The position numbers and the translations under genes are program-made. Of a stretch of 64,000 bases of DNA, positions 9,766 to 18,646 are shown piece by piece (the stretch's first letter is position 1; the number at the start of each line of letters is the position of its first letter). The DNA comes from Gemmatimonadaceae bacterium. GTDB taxonomy: Bacteria > Gemmatimonadota > Gemmatimonadetes > Gemmatimonadales > Gemmatimonadaceae. Below the pieces are notes generated by a model, which had not been told where the DNA came from, searched no databases, and worked only from the letters and a program-made list of their open reading frames with translations. The stretch covers positions 19,316 through 83,315 of the forward strand of contig JACCRF010000077.1 in NCBI GenBank assembly GCA_013813715.1, written 5' to 3'.

Positions 9766-11097
9766 ATGCGTAAGGGACTGATTCTTTCGATGCTGGCCCT
9801 GCCGCTTGCTGTTGCGGCGCAGGCGCCAGCACCTCCGACGGTGGCGATAGCGAGCCCGGCGCGAACCACGATCCCGGTTGATCGGGTTGTAGCGGTGGTC
9901 GGAACCCAGGTGATTCTGTGGAGCGATGTAATGAGCTCCGTCAACCAGCAGCGAGCGGCGGGTTTTCGTCTGCCCCCGGACTCTGCGGGGCAGGCGGCTG
10001 TTGCGCGCGACGCGCTGAATCAGCTCGTGGATGAGGAGATCCTCGTCCAGAAGGCACACGAGCTGAAGATCGAGGTGACGCCGGACGAGGTTAATCGCTC
10101 GGTCGACGACCAGATCAAGCGAGTAAGGCAGGGCTTCCAGACGGACGATGAGTATAAGGCGGAGCTCACGAACGCCGGCTTCGGAACTCCGGAAGAGTAC
10201 AAGCGAACGCTGTACGAGCAGTTCTACCGCCGCGCGCTTCAGCAGCGGGTGTTCGAGGAGCTTCGGAAAACAGCGGTGGGGCGGAACGTGAGTGACGCGG
10301 AGGTTGAGGACGCCTTCCAGAAGAACAAGGAGGTCCTCCAGCGACAGCCGGCGACCGTTACGTTCAGGCAGATCGTAGTCAGCCCGAAGGCCACGGCCGA
10401 TGCGAAACAGCGCGCCCGTGCGAAAGCGGACTCGCTGCTCGTCGAGGTAAGAAGGGGTGGAGACTTCGAGCAGGTTGCGAAGCGTGAATCCATGGATCCG
10501 GCCTCGAAGCAGACTGGCGGAGACCTCGGCTGGAATCGACGCGGCGCGATGGTGCCGGAGTTCGAGCGCGTGATGTTCGCGTTGAACCCAGGTCAGATCG
10601 GCCCGGTGGTGGAGACCGCGTTCGGGTACCACATCATTCGAGTTGACCGCGTTCAGGCCGCCGAGGTCAAGGCGCATCACATCCTGATCAGCCCGGTGAT
10701 CGATTCGGCGGACATGGCCGCGGCAAGGAAGGAAGCCGACAGCGTAGCCGCGCAGCTTCGGCGTGGGGTGGCTTTCGATTCGCTCGTCGCGAAGCACCAC
10801 GATCCGGCGGAAGAGAAAGGCATCCTTCAGCCGTTCCAGCGCGACTCGCTGCCGGCATCGTATGCTACCGCTGTAACGGGAAAGAAGAGCGGCGACGTCA
10901 CCGATCCGTTCGAGCTCGCCACTCCGCGCGGCGCCTCGAAATACGCAGTACTCCAGCTTGTGAGCGTGAACGAAGCGGGTCAGTTCGTCGAGGCCGAGGT
11001 GAGGGAGCGCATCAGGCAGCAGCTCGTCGCCGAGCGTGCCACGCGTTCGCTGCTCGATGACCTCCGCAAGCGGACGTTCGTAGCTCTGCGATTGTAG
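9766..11097 (+). CDS. surA: Periplasmic chaperone and peptidyl-prolyl isomerase SurA
   Basis: 443 residues with a cleavable signal peptide (MRKGLILSMLALPLAVAAQA), a SurA N-terminal chaperone region opening with VDRVVAVVGTQVILWSDV and two parvulin repeats. The first (about 200-300) keeps the canonical TFRQIVVSP, GGDLGWNRRGAMVPEFE and AFGYHIIRVD motifs; the second (about 305-400) starts VKAHHILISPVID and is degenerate in its later part. SurA escorts outer-membrane beta-barrels to the BAM complex. It sits 3 bases before the pdxA start. The surA-pdxA adjacency is known from Gammaproteobacteria and supports the assignment. Confidence 0.93.
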   Translation: MRKGLILSMLALPLAVAAQAPAPPTVAIASPARTTIPVDRVVAVVGTQVILWSDVMSSVNQQRAAGFRLPPDSAGQAAVARDALNQLVDEEILVQKAHELKIEVTPDEVNRSVDDQIKRVRQGFQTDDEYKAELTNAGFGTPEEYKRTLYEQFYRRALQQRVFEELRKTAVGRNVSDAEVEDAFQKNKEVLQRQPATVTFRQIVVSPKATADAKQRARAKADSLLVEVRRGGDFEQVAKRESMDPASKQTGGDLGWNRRGAMVPEFERVMFALNPGQIGPVVETAFGYHIIRVDRVQAAEVKAHHILISPVIDSADMAAARKEADSVAAQLRRGVAFDSLVAKHHDPAEEKGILQPFQRDSLPASYATAVTGKKSGDVTDPFELATPRGASKYAVLQLVSVNEAGQFVEAEVRERIRQQLVAERATRSLLDDLRKRTFVALRL

Positions 11098-11100
11098 CGA

Positions 11101-12078
11101 GTGTCGCCGCGCATCGCCGTGACCGTGGGCGATCCCCGCGGCATCGGACCGGAGGTCATCGGACGTGCGCTCGCCGACTCAAGGGTTGGCGAGCGCTCTG
11201 ACTTTGTAGTGGTCGGACCGGAGAACTGCGGAGTTGAAGTGGATGAGCCTGTCGGCGAGTGGGATCCTGCGGGAGAGGCGCGGCTCGCCGGCAGGCTCAG
11301 CGGACTCGCGATCGTGCGCGCGGTCGCGATGGCGATGCGAGGGGAGGTCGAGGGCCTGGTAACCGGCCCAATCGACAAACGCGCGTTGCTCGACGGCGGC
11401 TACGACTTTCCGGGCCACACCGAGATGCTGGCGACGCTAACAGGGTGCCGCGTCGCGATGATGCTGGCTGCAGTGCGCGAGCCAAGTGAGGCGGCGCCGA
11501 ATCAGCTCCGCGTAGTTCTCGCGACGACGCATCTGCCGCTGCGTCAGGTGCCTGCAGCCCTGACCGAAGATGTGATCGTGTCTGCGGCGGAGATCACCAG
11601 GGAATATCTGACTCGCTGGTTCGGCATCGAAGCACCTCGTATCGCTCTGTGTGCGCTCAATCCGCACGCCGGCGATGGCGGCCGGTTCGGGACGGAGGAC
11701 GACGAGCTGCTGCGACCAGCCGCGCTGCGCGCGGGGATCGAGGGCCCGTTCCCGGCCGACACTGTTTTCGTTCGCGCGATGCGGGGTGCCTTCGACGCCG
11801 TGATCGCTCCGTATCACGACATCGGCATGACGGCCATAAAGGTCGCATCCTTCGGGGCAGCGGTGAATGTGACACTCGGCCTGCCTTTCCCCCGCACATC
11901 GCCTGACCACGGAACCGCGCTGGACATCGCTGGCCGCGGAATGGCCGACCCGTCGAGCTTTATCGCGGCGCTGCTTCTGTGCCGGCGGATTGTGGCTCTC
12001 GCTCCCCCTCACGCCGGTCGCCCGCCGAGTGAAGGTCCACCGCAAGCGACTCGATCCTCCGGCCGTCCATCGTTCTGA
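11101..12078 (+). CDS. pdxA: 4-hydroxythreonine-4-phosphate dehydrogenase PdxA
   Basis: A 325-residue PdxA of the pyridoxal 5'-phosphate pathway, oxidising 4-phosphohydroxy-L-threonine. Visible motifs: VTVGDPRGIGPEV at the N-terminus, TGPIDKRAL, then the three metal-binding His regions TTHLPLRQVP, LNPHAGDGG and APYHDIGMTAIK, and TSPDHGTALDIAG near the end of the fold. The start is a GTG, 3 bases past the surA stop. The conserved domain ends near residue 299; the remaining tail (about 26 residues, Pro/Ser/Arg-rich) is read from DNA that also encodes the C-terminus of the convergent CorC-type gene, giving a 119-base overlap. The tail is probably run-on sequence without function. Confidence 0.95.
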   Translation: MSPRIAVTVGDPRGIGPEVIGRALADSRVGERSDFVVVGPENCGVEVDEPVGEWDPAGEARLAGRLSGLAIVRAVAMAMRGEVEGLVTGPIDKRALLDGGYDFPGHTEMLATLTGCRVAMMLAAVREPSEAAPNQLRVVLATTHLPLRQVPAALTEDVIVSAAEITREYLTRWFGIEAPRIALCALNPHAGDGGRFGTEDDELLRPAALRAGIEGPFPADTVFVRAMRGAFDAVIAPYHDIGMTAIKVASFGAAVNVTLGLPFPRTSPDHGTALDIAGRGMADPSSFIAALLLCRRIVALAPPHAGRPPSEGPPQATRSSGRPSF

Positions 12079-13354
12079 CGGTGAATATCGCGCCGCCAGC
12101 GAACACGCGGTCGCCCTGCGCGGGCACTCTCCCGAGCACGCCGAAGACGTAACCGCCGATCGTCTTCGCGTCCTCGTCGGGGACGCTCAGGGCGAAGTGA
12201 TCGTTCAACTCGCCAATGTTGGTGCTGCCGTTGACTAGCGTCTCGCCGGCACGCGTCTGCACCGGCTCCGCTTCGTCCTCGGGAGTATCGTACTCGTCGA
12301 GAATCTGTCCGACGATCTCCTCGAGGAGATCCTCCATCGTGACGATGCCGGCCGTGCCGCCATACTCATCGAGGACGATCGCCATGTGCTCCTTGAGCCG
12401 CTTGAAGTCTGCGAGAACCTCCTCGACCTCGCGCGATCCGGGAATCACATGCACCGAACGCATCAGCGAGCGCAGCGCGAATCCACGCGATTCCCCCTCG
12501 TGCGCTTCCCGGTCGCCCTGAGCCGCGGGAATAAGGATCTTGAGCAGGTCCTTGGAGAGGATCAGGCCGATGATGTCGTCTATCGACTCGTCGTAAATCG
12601 GGTACCGGGAGAAGCCGCTCTCCTCGACGATGCGAAGCACGTCGTGCAGCGTCGCGTCCACGCCGATCGCGACGATCTCGGTCCGCGGCGTCATCACTTC
12701 TCGCGCGTTCTTCTCGGAGAACTCGAAAACGGCCTCGATAAGGTCGGCGTCGCCCTGCGGGATCGATCCGCCTTCCTGCGCCTGTTCGACAAGGAGCCGG
12801 AGCTCCTCCGGTGAGTGGACGCTTTCCTCCTGGGTGGCGGCGGGCTGGCCGAGGATGCGGAGGAAGCCGTTGGCAGAATTGTGAACGATCCAGAGGAAAG
12901 GGCTCATCACCCACGCGAAGAGCATCAGCGGTGGGGCGAGGATGCGGGCGAACCTCTCCGGGTTGTCGTGGGCGAGCGATTTGGGGACGAGCTCGCCGAG
13001 GACCACGTGCAGGTACGAGAGAACGGCGAAGGCGGCGATCCCCGAAAGCGTGAGTGCGAGGGTGCCGGTCCAGTCGATCGGCGCGTCCCCGAACATGCCG
13101 GAGAACGCGATCACCAGCGGCTGCGCGGCAATCCATCCGAGCCCGAGGCTGGAGAGAGTAACGCCAAGCTGGCTGGCCGAAAGTACCCGGGAGATATTTG
13201 AGGTGGCCTTGAGCGCGATCCGCGCAAGTTTGTCGCCCGTGCGGATCATCGCCTCGAGGCGAGTGCGTCTTGACCTGACGATGGCGAACTCGGCCGCAAC
13301 AAAGAATCCGTTGAGGATCACGAGCGCGAGGATGGCGGACAACTTGAGAATCAC
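11960..13354 (-). CDS. CorC/HlyC-type DUF21-CBS membrane protein
   Basis: 464 residues with the classic order DUF21 transmembrane domain (about 1-190, starting [20 protein letters not shown]), a CBS pair (about 210-340; the segment [16 protein letters not shown] and the [20 protein letters not shown] motif) and a C-terminal CorC_HlyC FAD-like domain (about 355-440). The family includes CorC/CorB and TlyC proteins linked to Mg2+ and other cation transport; the older hemolysin label is probably misleading. It is convergent with pdxA, sharing 119 bases at the 3' ends, and divergent from the CDF exporter after 60 bases. Both neighbours being cation-related suggests metal homeostasis, as inference only. 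Confidence 0.92.
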   Translation of the reverse strand: MILKLSAILALVILNGFFVAAEFAIVRSRRTRLEAMIRTGDKLARIALKATSNISRVLSASQLGVTLSSLGLGWIAAQPLVIAFSGMFGDAPIDWTGTLALTLSGIAAFAVLSYLHVVLGELVPKSLAHDNPERFARILAPPLMLFAWVMSPFLWIVHNSANGFLRILGQPAATQEESVHSPEELRLLVEQAQEGGSIPQGDADLIEAVFEFSEKNAREVMTPRTEIVAIGVDATLHDVLRIVEESGFSRYPIYDESIDDIIGLILSKDLLKILIPAAQGDREAHEGESRGFALRSLMRSVHVIPGSREVEEVLADFKRLKEHMAIVLDEYGGTAGIVTMEDLLEEIVGQILDEYDTPEDEAEPVQTRAGETLVNGSTNIGELNDHFALSVPDEDAKTIGGYVFGVLGRVPAQGDRVFAGGAIFTVRTMDGRRIESLAVDLHSAGDRREGEREPQSAGTEAAPR

Positions 13355-13414
13355 CTCCGAAAATTATCACAATCGCCGTTGCCGGGGTGCCTCAAGCGCG
13401 TCGCGTGCGATTAC

Positions 13415-14308
13415 ATGAGCGGCCTTCCCCACAGCCATGCCGATCACGCGCCAGTGCGCAGCCTTCGCATCGCGCTCGCGCTCACGGCGGCCCTGCTGGT
13501 GGTCGAGGTCATCGGCGGAATCGTCTCCAATTCGCTGGCGCTGCTCGCGGACGCAGGCCACATGCTCACCGATGTGGCGGCGCTCGCCTTCTCGCTGTTC
13601 GTCGCATGGTTCAGCCGCCAGCCAGGAACGCCGCAAAAGAGCTTCGGCTACCTGCGATGGGAGATACTGGCGGCGTTCCTGAATGGAGCCGCCCTGCTGC
13701 TCATTTCGGCTTGGATCGTCGTCGAGGCAGTGGTGCGGGTTCGGTCTCCGGAGCCGGTTGCCGGTGGTCTGATGCTGGGTGTCGCCGTTGCCGGACTGCT
13801 GGTAAATGTGATAAGCGCCAGGATTCTGCATCCCACTTCGCGCGCGAACATGAACGTCCGCGGCGCGTATCTGCATGTGGTAGGCGATCTGCTGGCGTCG
13901 GTTGGAACGGTTGTCGCCGCGGTCCTGATACAAATGACCGGGTGGCTGCTCGCCGACCCCTTGGCATCATTCCTCACCACAGCCCTGATCATGCGCGGAG
14001 CGTGGCGGCTCGTGCGCGAGTCTGTGGACATCCTCCTGGAGTCGGCGCCCCCACACATAGAACTGGGAGCCGTGCGACTCCAGCTCGAGGCCATTCCCGG
14101 GGTCGAATCGGTGCACGACCTTCACGTGTGGTCGGTGACCCCGCGGATGGTGGCGATGAGCGCGCACGCGATCGTGCGCGATGCGGCCTCGCAGCAGCAT
14201 GTGCTGGAGCATGTCCACGATGCGATGGCGTTGTTCGGCATAAGCCACGTCACGGTGCAGCTCGAGCAGAGCGAAATGCACGAGAGGGAATCACACCTTC
14301 ACGCGTGA
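13415..14308 (+). CDS. Cation diffusion facilitator (Zn/Co/Cd exporter)
   Basis: 297 residues from the ATG at 13415; a TTG 36 bases upstream would add a poorly conserved extension. Six transmembrane helices with the CDF metal site HxxxD twice: DAGHMLTD in TM2 (about residues 47-54) and HVVGD in TM5 (about 152-156). A His-rich start (HSHADHAP) and a cytoplasmic C-terminal dimerisation domain (GVESVHDLHVWSVTPRMVAM) complete the CzcD/ZitB-like architecture. It exports Zn2+ and related divalent ions by proton antiport. It lies divergent to the CorC-like gene and 94 bases upstream of typA. Confidence 0.93.
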   Translation: MSGLPHSHADHAPVRSLRIALALTAALLVVEVIGGIVSNSLALLADAGHMLTDVAALAFSLFVAWFSRQPGTPQKSFGYLRWEILAAFLNGAALLLISAWIVVEAVVRVRSPEPVAGGLMLGVAVAGLLVNVISARILHPTSRANMNVRGAYLHVVGDLLASVGTVVAAVLIQMTGWLLADPLASFLTTALIMRGAWRLVRESVDILLESAPPHIELGAVRLQLEAIPGVESVHDLHVWSVTPRMVAMSAHAIVRDAASQQHVLEHVHDAMALFGISHVTVQLEQSEMHERESHLHA

Positions 14309-14402
14309 TGGAATCACTCGATGGTCGCCTGTCAACGCGCACTTGGGCAGTTGGCGCCCTGCGACTGCACTTAGGCAACCGAACCGGATAGCTTTGGATG
14401 CC

Positions 14403-16250
14403 ATGCCAGACCCGCAGGATATCCGCAACATCGCCATCATCGCGCACGTCGATCACGGCAAGACGACCCTCGTAGACAAGATGCTCCGGCAGGCAGGAGC
14501 TTTTCGCGAAAACCAGGTCGTGATGGAGCGTGTAATGGACTCCAACCCGCTCGAGCGGGAGCGCGGCATCACGATTCTCGCGAAGAACACGTCGGTCCGC
14601 TGGCGCGGGACGAAGATCAACATCGTCGACACCCCGGGCCACTCGGATTTCGGCGGTGAGGTGGAACGCACGCTACGGATGGTGAACGGCGTGCTGCTCG
14701 TGGTTGATGCGTTCGATGGGCCGATGCCCCAGACGCGCTTCGTGCTCAGGAAGGCATTGGCGCTTGGCCGGACGCCGATCGTGGTCATCAACAAGATCGA
14801 TCGACCCGGCTCAGATCCGATGCGTGTACACGACGAGGTGCTCGACCTCTTCATCGAGCTCGAGGCGGACGAGGCGCAGCTCGACGCGCCGGTAGTGTAC
14901 GCATCGGCGCGCGAGGGTGTGGCGACGATGGACCTCGATACGACTCCGGTTGATCTGGTGCCGCTGTTCGAGGCGATCGTCGAGCACGTTCCGGCCCCGC
15001 CGCGCGATTCGAAATCGCCGTTCCAGATGCTGGTGTCCACGATCGACTACTCGCCGTACCTGGGGCGGCTCGGTATCGGGCGGATCGAACGCGGCAAGGT
15101 GCGTGTAGGCCAGCAGGTGACGCTGCTTCCACTGGACGAAACCGCGAAGGTGGAACAGGCGAAGGTGACGAAGCTATTCGGGTATGAAGGGCTCGAGCGC
15201 GTCGAGCTCGAGGAGGCGTCCGCCGGCGAAATCGTAGCCTTGGCCGGTCTCGAGGGAGTCGAGATCGGTCTCACCGTCACCGACGTCGAGCACCCCGAGC
15301 GGCTGGCGGGCATCTCCGTCGAAGAGCCGACGATATCGGTGGATTTTCTCGTCAACAACTCGCCCTTCTCGGGGAGGGAAGCGAAGTTCGTCACATCGCG
15401 CCAGATCAGGGAGCGCCTGTACCGCGAGCTCGAGCGAAATGTGGCTTTGCGGGTCGAGGACACGCCCTCCACCGATACATGGACCGTCTCCGGGCGCGGC
15501 GAACTGCATCTCACGATCCTGATGGAGACGATGCGGCGCGAGGGTTACGAGTTCCAGGTGTCCCGCCCGCGGGTGATCACGCGCGCCGGGTCGAACGGCG
15601 AGCGCCTCGAGCCGTACGAGGAGCTGGCGATCGACGTCTCCGAGGAATTCCTGGGCGCCGTCATCGAGAAGCTCGGGCCGCGGCGTGCCGAGATGATCGA
15701 GATGAAGAATCCCGGGCAGGGAATGGTACGTCTTCTTTACAGGATTCCCGCTCGCGGACTTTTCGGTTACCGGTCAGAATTCATGACCGATACGCGCGGA
15801 ACGGGGATCATGCACCACCGCTTTCTGGACTATGGGGCATGGTCGGGGCCGCTGGCGGGACGTACAAGGGGCACACTTGTCTCAATGGAACCCGGTGTGA
15901 TTGTTGCATTCGCACTCGCCAATCTGTCCGAGCGGGCAACGTTGTTCGTGGCGCCGGGTGACAAGGTGTATGAGGGCATGCTGGTCGGGGAGAATTCGCG
16001 GCCCGGGGACATGGACGTGAACCCGACGAAGGAGAAGAAGCTGACCAACATGCGGAGCAAGTCGAGCGACGAAAACATCCAGCTCGAGGCACCGCGGGAA
16101 TTGACGTTGGAAGGCGCGTTGGAGTATATCGAGGAGGACGAGCTGATCGAAGTGACTCCGCAGGCGATACGCCTGCGGAAGCGGTTCCTCAGCGCGAACG
16201 ATCGAAAGAAGCTGTCGCGCGAAGCCAAACGTGAGCGCGCGCTTCTCTAA
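14403..16250 (+). CDS. typA: Ribosome-binding GTPase TypA/BipA
   Basis: 615 residues from ATG 14403; the open frame extends 60 bases upstream to a TTG, but [20 protein letters not shown] is the normal family start. G1 [10 protein letters not shown]2 with RERGITI, G3 [14 protein letters not shown] and G4 NKID are intact, followed by domains II, III, V and the TypA-specific C-terminal domain ([17 protein letters not shown]). TypA associates with ribosomes under stress and assists 50S assembly. The coding region ends 19 bases before the ATG of the poly-Asp gene, which has its own strong ribosome-binding site, so the two are probably cotranscribed. Confidence 0.97.
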   Translation: MPDPQDIRNIAIIAHVDHGKTTLVDKMLRQAGAFRENQVVMERVMDSNPLERERGITILAKNTSVRWRGTKINIVDTPGHSDFGGEVERTLRMVNGVLLVVDAFDGPMPQTRFVLRKALALGRTPIVVINKIDRPGSDPMRVHDEVLDLFIELEADEAQLDAPVVYASAREGVATMDLDTTPVDLVPLFEAIVEHVPAPPRDSKSPFQMLVSTIDYSPYLGRLGIGRIERGKVRVGQQVTLLPLDETAKVEQAKVTKLFGYEGLERVELEEASAGEIVALAGLEGVEIGLTVTDVEHPERLAGISVEEPTISVDFLVNNSPFSGREAKFVTSRQIRERLYRELERNVALRVEDTPSTDTWTVSGRGELHLTILMETMRREGYEFQVSRPRVITRAGSNGERLEPYEELAIDVSEEFLGAVIEKLGPRRAEMIEMKNPGQGMVRLLYRIPARGLFGYRSEFMTDTRGTGIMHHRFLDYGAWSGPLAGRTRGTLVSMEPGVIVAFALANLSERATLFVAPGDKVYEGMLVGENSRPGDMDVNPTKEKKLTNMRSKSSDENIQLEAPRELTLEGALEYIEEDELIEVTPQAIRLRKRFLSANDRKKLSREAKRERALL

Positions 16251-16252
16251 CC

Positions 16253-16258
16253 AGGAGG
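16253..16258 (+). promoter_or_regulatory. Strong ribosome-binding site of the poly-Asp gene
   Basis: GGAGGA 12 to 17 bases upstream of ATG 16270, directly after the typA stop. It favours that ATG over the upstream in-frame GTG at 16231, which lies inside typA. Confidence 0.75.
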
Positions 16259-16269
16259 AAAGTGATTGT

Positions 16270-16668
16270 ATGTTGGACACGTTCGAGTCGCCGGCTGGCG
16301 GTTACTTCGAGGAAGGCGACGCGAGGATGTGGTACGCGGTAGAAGCTGACGACGCTGCGGCGGGTCCGACGGGCAGTGACGATCCGGAAGACGAGATCAT
16401 CGTGGACGGGGATTCCGAAAAGGACGATGTCGATGACGACCTCGACGAGCTTGGGCTGGACGACGAGGACGATGACGATGACGACGATGATCTGGATGAT
16501 GATGACGATCTGGACGACGATGATGATGACGATGATGATGACGACGATGATGATGACGACGACGACGACGATCTGGATGACGACCTCGTTGACCTGGACG
16601 ATGAGTACGACACAGAGGACGATGACAAGCACAAGGGTCCCGGCCACATGAGGCGTTATCAGGACTGA
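16270..16668 (+). CDS. Hyperacidic poly-aspartate protein
   Basis: 132 residues from ATG 16270. The first 40 residues are mixed (MLDTFESPAGGYFEEGD, then MWYAVEADDAAAGP). From about residue 45 to 120 the protein is almost pure Asp with scattered Leu, Val and Glu, including a run of 20 consecutive Asp (codons 16513-16572, mixed GAT and GAC). The C-terminus is basic (KHKGPGHMRRYQD). No family is recognised. Such a disordered acidic chain could bind Ca2+ or Mg2+, mimic nucleic acid, or bind basic proteins; the acidic tail of the RNA polymerase delta subunit is an analogy in composition only. Mixed GAT/GAC codon use shows the run is not a fresh pure trinucleotide expansion. Confidence 0.82.
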   Translation: MLDTFESPAGGYFEEGDARMWYAVEADDAAAGPTGSDDPEDEIIVDGDSEKDDVDDDLDELGLDDEDDDDDDDDLDDDDDLDDDDDDDDDDDDDDDDDDDDLDDDLVDLDDEYDTEDDDKHKGPGHMRRYQD

Positions 16669-16695
16669 CCCGGTTCAGTTCGAGTACAGCACGAG

Positions 16696-16723
16696 AATCG
16701 CCGCCGGGATTCCGGCGGCGATT
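16696..16723. terminator. Hairpin terminator after the typA/poly-Asp unit
   Basis: A perfect 12-base inverted repeat (AATCGCCGCCGG / CCGGCGGCGATT) with a 4-base GATT loop, starting 28 bases after the poly-Asp stop and followed by the pyrimidine-rich stretch TCGCAATCTTTCC. The T-run is weak, but position and stem stability suit intrinsic termination. Confidence 0.75.
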
Positions 16724-16767
16724 TCGCAATCTTTCCAGTTCCAGCCCGAGGCTTGAAACTTCACTCC

Positions 16768-17334
16768 ATGAAACTTTTTCTCATCGCGGCGATGGTCATC
16801 GCTGCCGTCGGGACTGCGGATCGCGCAGCGGGGCAGGGGCAGGACCAGTACGCATTCGGGCTGTCGGGCGGCGCTGCAATCGCGACGGCAGACCTGCACG
16901 ACCACCACGACAGCGGCTTCAACGGGACGCTGAGTTTCGGCATCGGCGGTGTGGATTCGCCCGTAGGGATCCGCTTTGACGGGATGTACAACAGGTTCGG
17001 CGATCGAGAGGGCGTTGCGGGGACGCTCGACCAGGGCGAGGCGCGGATAGCCGGGCTCACCGGCAACCTCGTCTTCAACGTCTACGGCACCCACAGTCGT
17101 GTTTACGGGATCACGGGCGTCGGCGGCTACTCGTATAGCCCGACCGGAGCGGGGACGAAAGGCACCAACGATTTCGGAGTGAACGCCGGGCTCGGGCTAT
17201 GGCTGCCGTTCGTGAACGGGTTTGTGGAGGCGCGCTTCCACCACTTCTACAGGGCGCTTCCTGACGCCGCGACCGGGACGAAGGGGAAGAAGTCGGCGCG
17301 GTTTTATCCGATCACATTCGGGATACTTTACTAG
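16768..17334 (+). CDS. Small outer-membrane beta-barrel protein
   Basis: 188 residues from ATG 16768, with a signal peptide (MKLFLIAAMVIAAVGTADRA, likely cleaved near AAGQ). The rest alternates short amphipathic strands and Gly/Asn turns (FNGTLSFGIGGV, RIAGLTGNLVFNVYG, DFGVNAGLGLWLP) and ends in an aromatic residue (GILY), as in OmpA/OmpX-type 8-stranded barrels. A DHHDS patch near residue 48 is unusual. It would sit in the outer membrane; ligand unknown. It has its own transcription unit after the hairpin at 16696-16723. Confidence 0.8.
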   Translation: MKLFLIAAMVIAAVGTADRAAGQGQDQYAFGLSGGAAIATADLHDHHDSGFNGTLSFGIGGVDSPVGIRFDGMYNRFGDREGVAGTLDQGEARIAGLTGNLVFNVYGTHSRVYGITGVGGYSYSPTGAGTKGTNDFGVNAGLGLWLPFVNGFVEARFHHFYRALPDAATGTKGKKSARFYPITFGILY

Positions 17335-17413
17335 GGGTAATTTCGTTTGCCTCAGCCAGCGGCGCCGGATAGGTTTAGAGACTCTTGCCGCGCGTGAACA
17401 TCGAGGCGGAAAA

Positions 17414-17487
<74 letters not shown>

Positions 17488-17610
17488 TCAACTACAACTC
17501 GTTGCCCTGCTTGAAGCTACGTCCGCACCGCGCGCCCGTGGGAAGCGGGGCTATCTTCGCTGCCCGCCCCTGCCAGTCTTCAATGCTAACACCACTTCAG
17601 TTACGCTCCA

Positions 17611-18003
17611 CTAGGCCATGTAGAACTCCCATGCGATTCCGTCGGGGTCCTTGAACGCGACATACCGCTTACCGAGTGTCTCGTCGAGCTTGGCTCCGGT
17701 ATTGTCCACCCCCGCGGCGGTAAGCTCCGCCGCGACCCTCTCCAGTTCAGCTTCATCTGCACAGGCGAGCGCAACATGGTCCAGGCCGACTCGGTGGGGA
17801 TTAAACCTGCCCCCGGCAGACGTCTCAGCCATGGGGCCGCGCACACCAATCGCAGTGCTGCCGGCGAGGAAGAGGAAAATCTCCGGAGCTTCCAGGATGA
17901 CTTGGAAACCGAGAGTCTCCGAATAGAACTGCTTCGAACGCTCCAAATCAGAGGACCGAAGTGAAACGTGGTGGACGCCTGATGTCTTGATACCGATGCT
18001 CAT
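17611..18003 (-). CDS. VOC-family (glyoxalase/dioxygenase superfamily) protein
   Basis: 130 residues with the paired beta-alpha-beta-beta-beta modules of the vicinal oxygen chelate fold. GVHHVSLRSSDLERSKQFYS gives the first metal-ligand His, GLDHVALACADEAELE the second, and KRYVAFKDPDGIAWEFYMA the C-terminal Glu-bearing strand. Members include glyoxalase I, dioxygenases and antibiotic-binding proteins, and the sequence does not tell which. It lies between the intact tRNA-Ile and a decayed copy of its T arm, on the opposite strand, so it may have arrived as mobile-element cargo. Family certain, substrate unknown. Confidence 0.9.
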   Translation of the reverse strand: MSIGIKTSGVHHVSLRSSDLERSKQFYSETLGFQVILEAPEIFLFLAGSTAIGVRGPMAETSAGGRFNPHRVGLDHVALACADEAELERVAAELTAAGVDNTGAKLDETLGKRYVAFKDPDGIAWEFYMA

Positions 18004-18052
18004 GTTCGTTTTCTCCCTGAGTTACATGGTGTCACTACTTTAGCATAATTGC

Positions 18053-18083
18053 GCGAGGTCGAGTTTCAACTTCTCGATGACCT
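18053..18083 (+). repeat. Degenerate copy of the tRNA-Ile T arm
   Basis: GCGAGGTCGAGTTTCAACTT onward matches the variable loop, T arm and start of the 3' acceptor strand of the tRNA-Ile at 17414-17487 with a handful of substitutions and one base missing. It is too short and mutated to be a functional tRNA. It is best read as an attachment-site-like or duplication scar. Confidence 0.55.
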
Positions 18084-18102
18084 TTAGTCCCCCAGACCAT
18101 TG

Positions 18103-18139
18103 GCCCCGTAAGCGTTTGAGCGCTCCCGGGGCTTTCTCA
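18103..18139 (+). terminator. Hairpin with T-rich tail inside the tRNA-fragment region
   Basis: GCCCCG (18103-18108) pairs with CGGGGC (18127-18132), and AGCG with CGCT inside the loop; TTTCT follows. This looks like an intrinsic terminator on the plus strand, although no plus-strand gene now ends here. It may be left over from a lost gene. Confidence 0.45.
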
Positions 18140-18553
18140 TTAGCGCCCGAACACTGGATTGTGTCACGTGCTCCCATCCTGAAATTAAAGCTGCACCGAC
18201 CGCGGCCTTGCAGACAATACCAGATACCTCATACCATCATCGGGATCGGCCTGAGAGGCATGTCTATTCGCGGGCCGCAAAGTGAGCGTACGCTTTACCC
18301 AATTTCAGGAAGCAGCCCTCGAAGACCTGCTCGGCGTGCGAGCAGACCCTGAGGAGACATTTGAGGCTGTCAAGAACAGCGTGACGATTGCCGAAATTCG
18401 CAGGGCTTTGCACGCCTGCGATGCGTTACAACCAGTTTCTCGGCCCCCAGTGCTGGCTTGCCGGAGGCCAGGTTCTCCGGTGGGGATGCGCGCTTGGGCG
18501 AAGTCCGACGGGCCAGGAGGAGATTTTGACTTCTTTCCGTTTCCCTCAGAAAT

Positions 18554-18621
18554 GCCTGATAAGGTGAGATCCGAGGCTCAACTCCTCGATGGCCTATCAA
18601 CTACGATCCCGCTTCAAGCTA
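18554..18621 (+). repeat. Partial duplicate of tRNA-Ile 3' half and downstream flank
   Basis: From the anticodon loop (GCCTGATAAG) through the T arm (CCGAGGCTCAACTCCTCG) and the acceptor 3' strand, continuing beyond the tRNA (ATCAACTAC, then CTTCAAGCTA versus CTTGAAGCTA). It has a few substitutions and one missing base relative to 17444-17521. The 5' half of the tRNA is absent, so it is not a working tRNA gene. The glycosyltransferase-like gene starts 26 bases later. Confidence 0.75.
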
Positions 18622-18646
18622 TGGCTTTGGCAGGAGCGGTACCGGC

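Larger units (their letters stand above)
18004..18646. other. Non-coding stretch with tRNA-Ile fragments and a hairpin
   Basis: No convincing gene. It contains two degenerate tRNA-Ile copies and a hairpin with T-rich tail. A plus-strand frame (18282-18650) opens with an ordinary-looking segment (FTQFQEAALEDLLGVRAD, then EETFEAVKNSVTIAEIRRAL) and then turns into low-quality sequence crossing the tRNA fragment. It could be a gene remnant, but I cannot assign it to any family. Confidence 0.6.

Noticed and set aside
16443..16620. Repetitive GAT/GAC stretch first considered as a CRISPR-like or satellite repeat
   Set aside because: The period is three bases, there are no spacers, and it codes for Asp in a well-started frame.
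16189..16647. A minus-strand frame rich in Val and Ile opposite the poly-Asp gene
   Set aside because: It is the complement of GAT/GAC repeats (ATC/GTC codons) and so a simple mirror image, without a start region that makes sense.
18370..18600. Minus-strand frame with GVEPRISPYQAF reading through the tRNA-Ile fragment
   Set aside because: This is the familiar artefact of translating tRNA-derived sequence; no family signal outside it.
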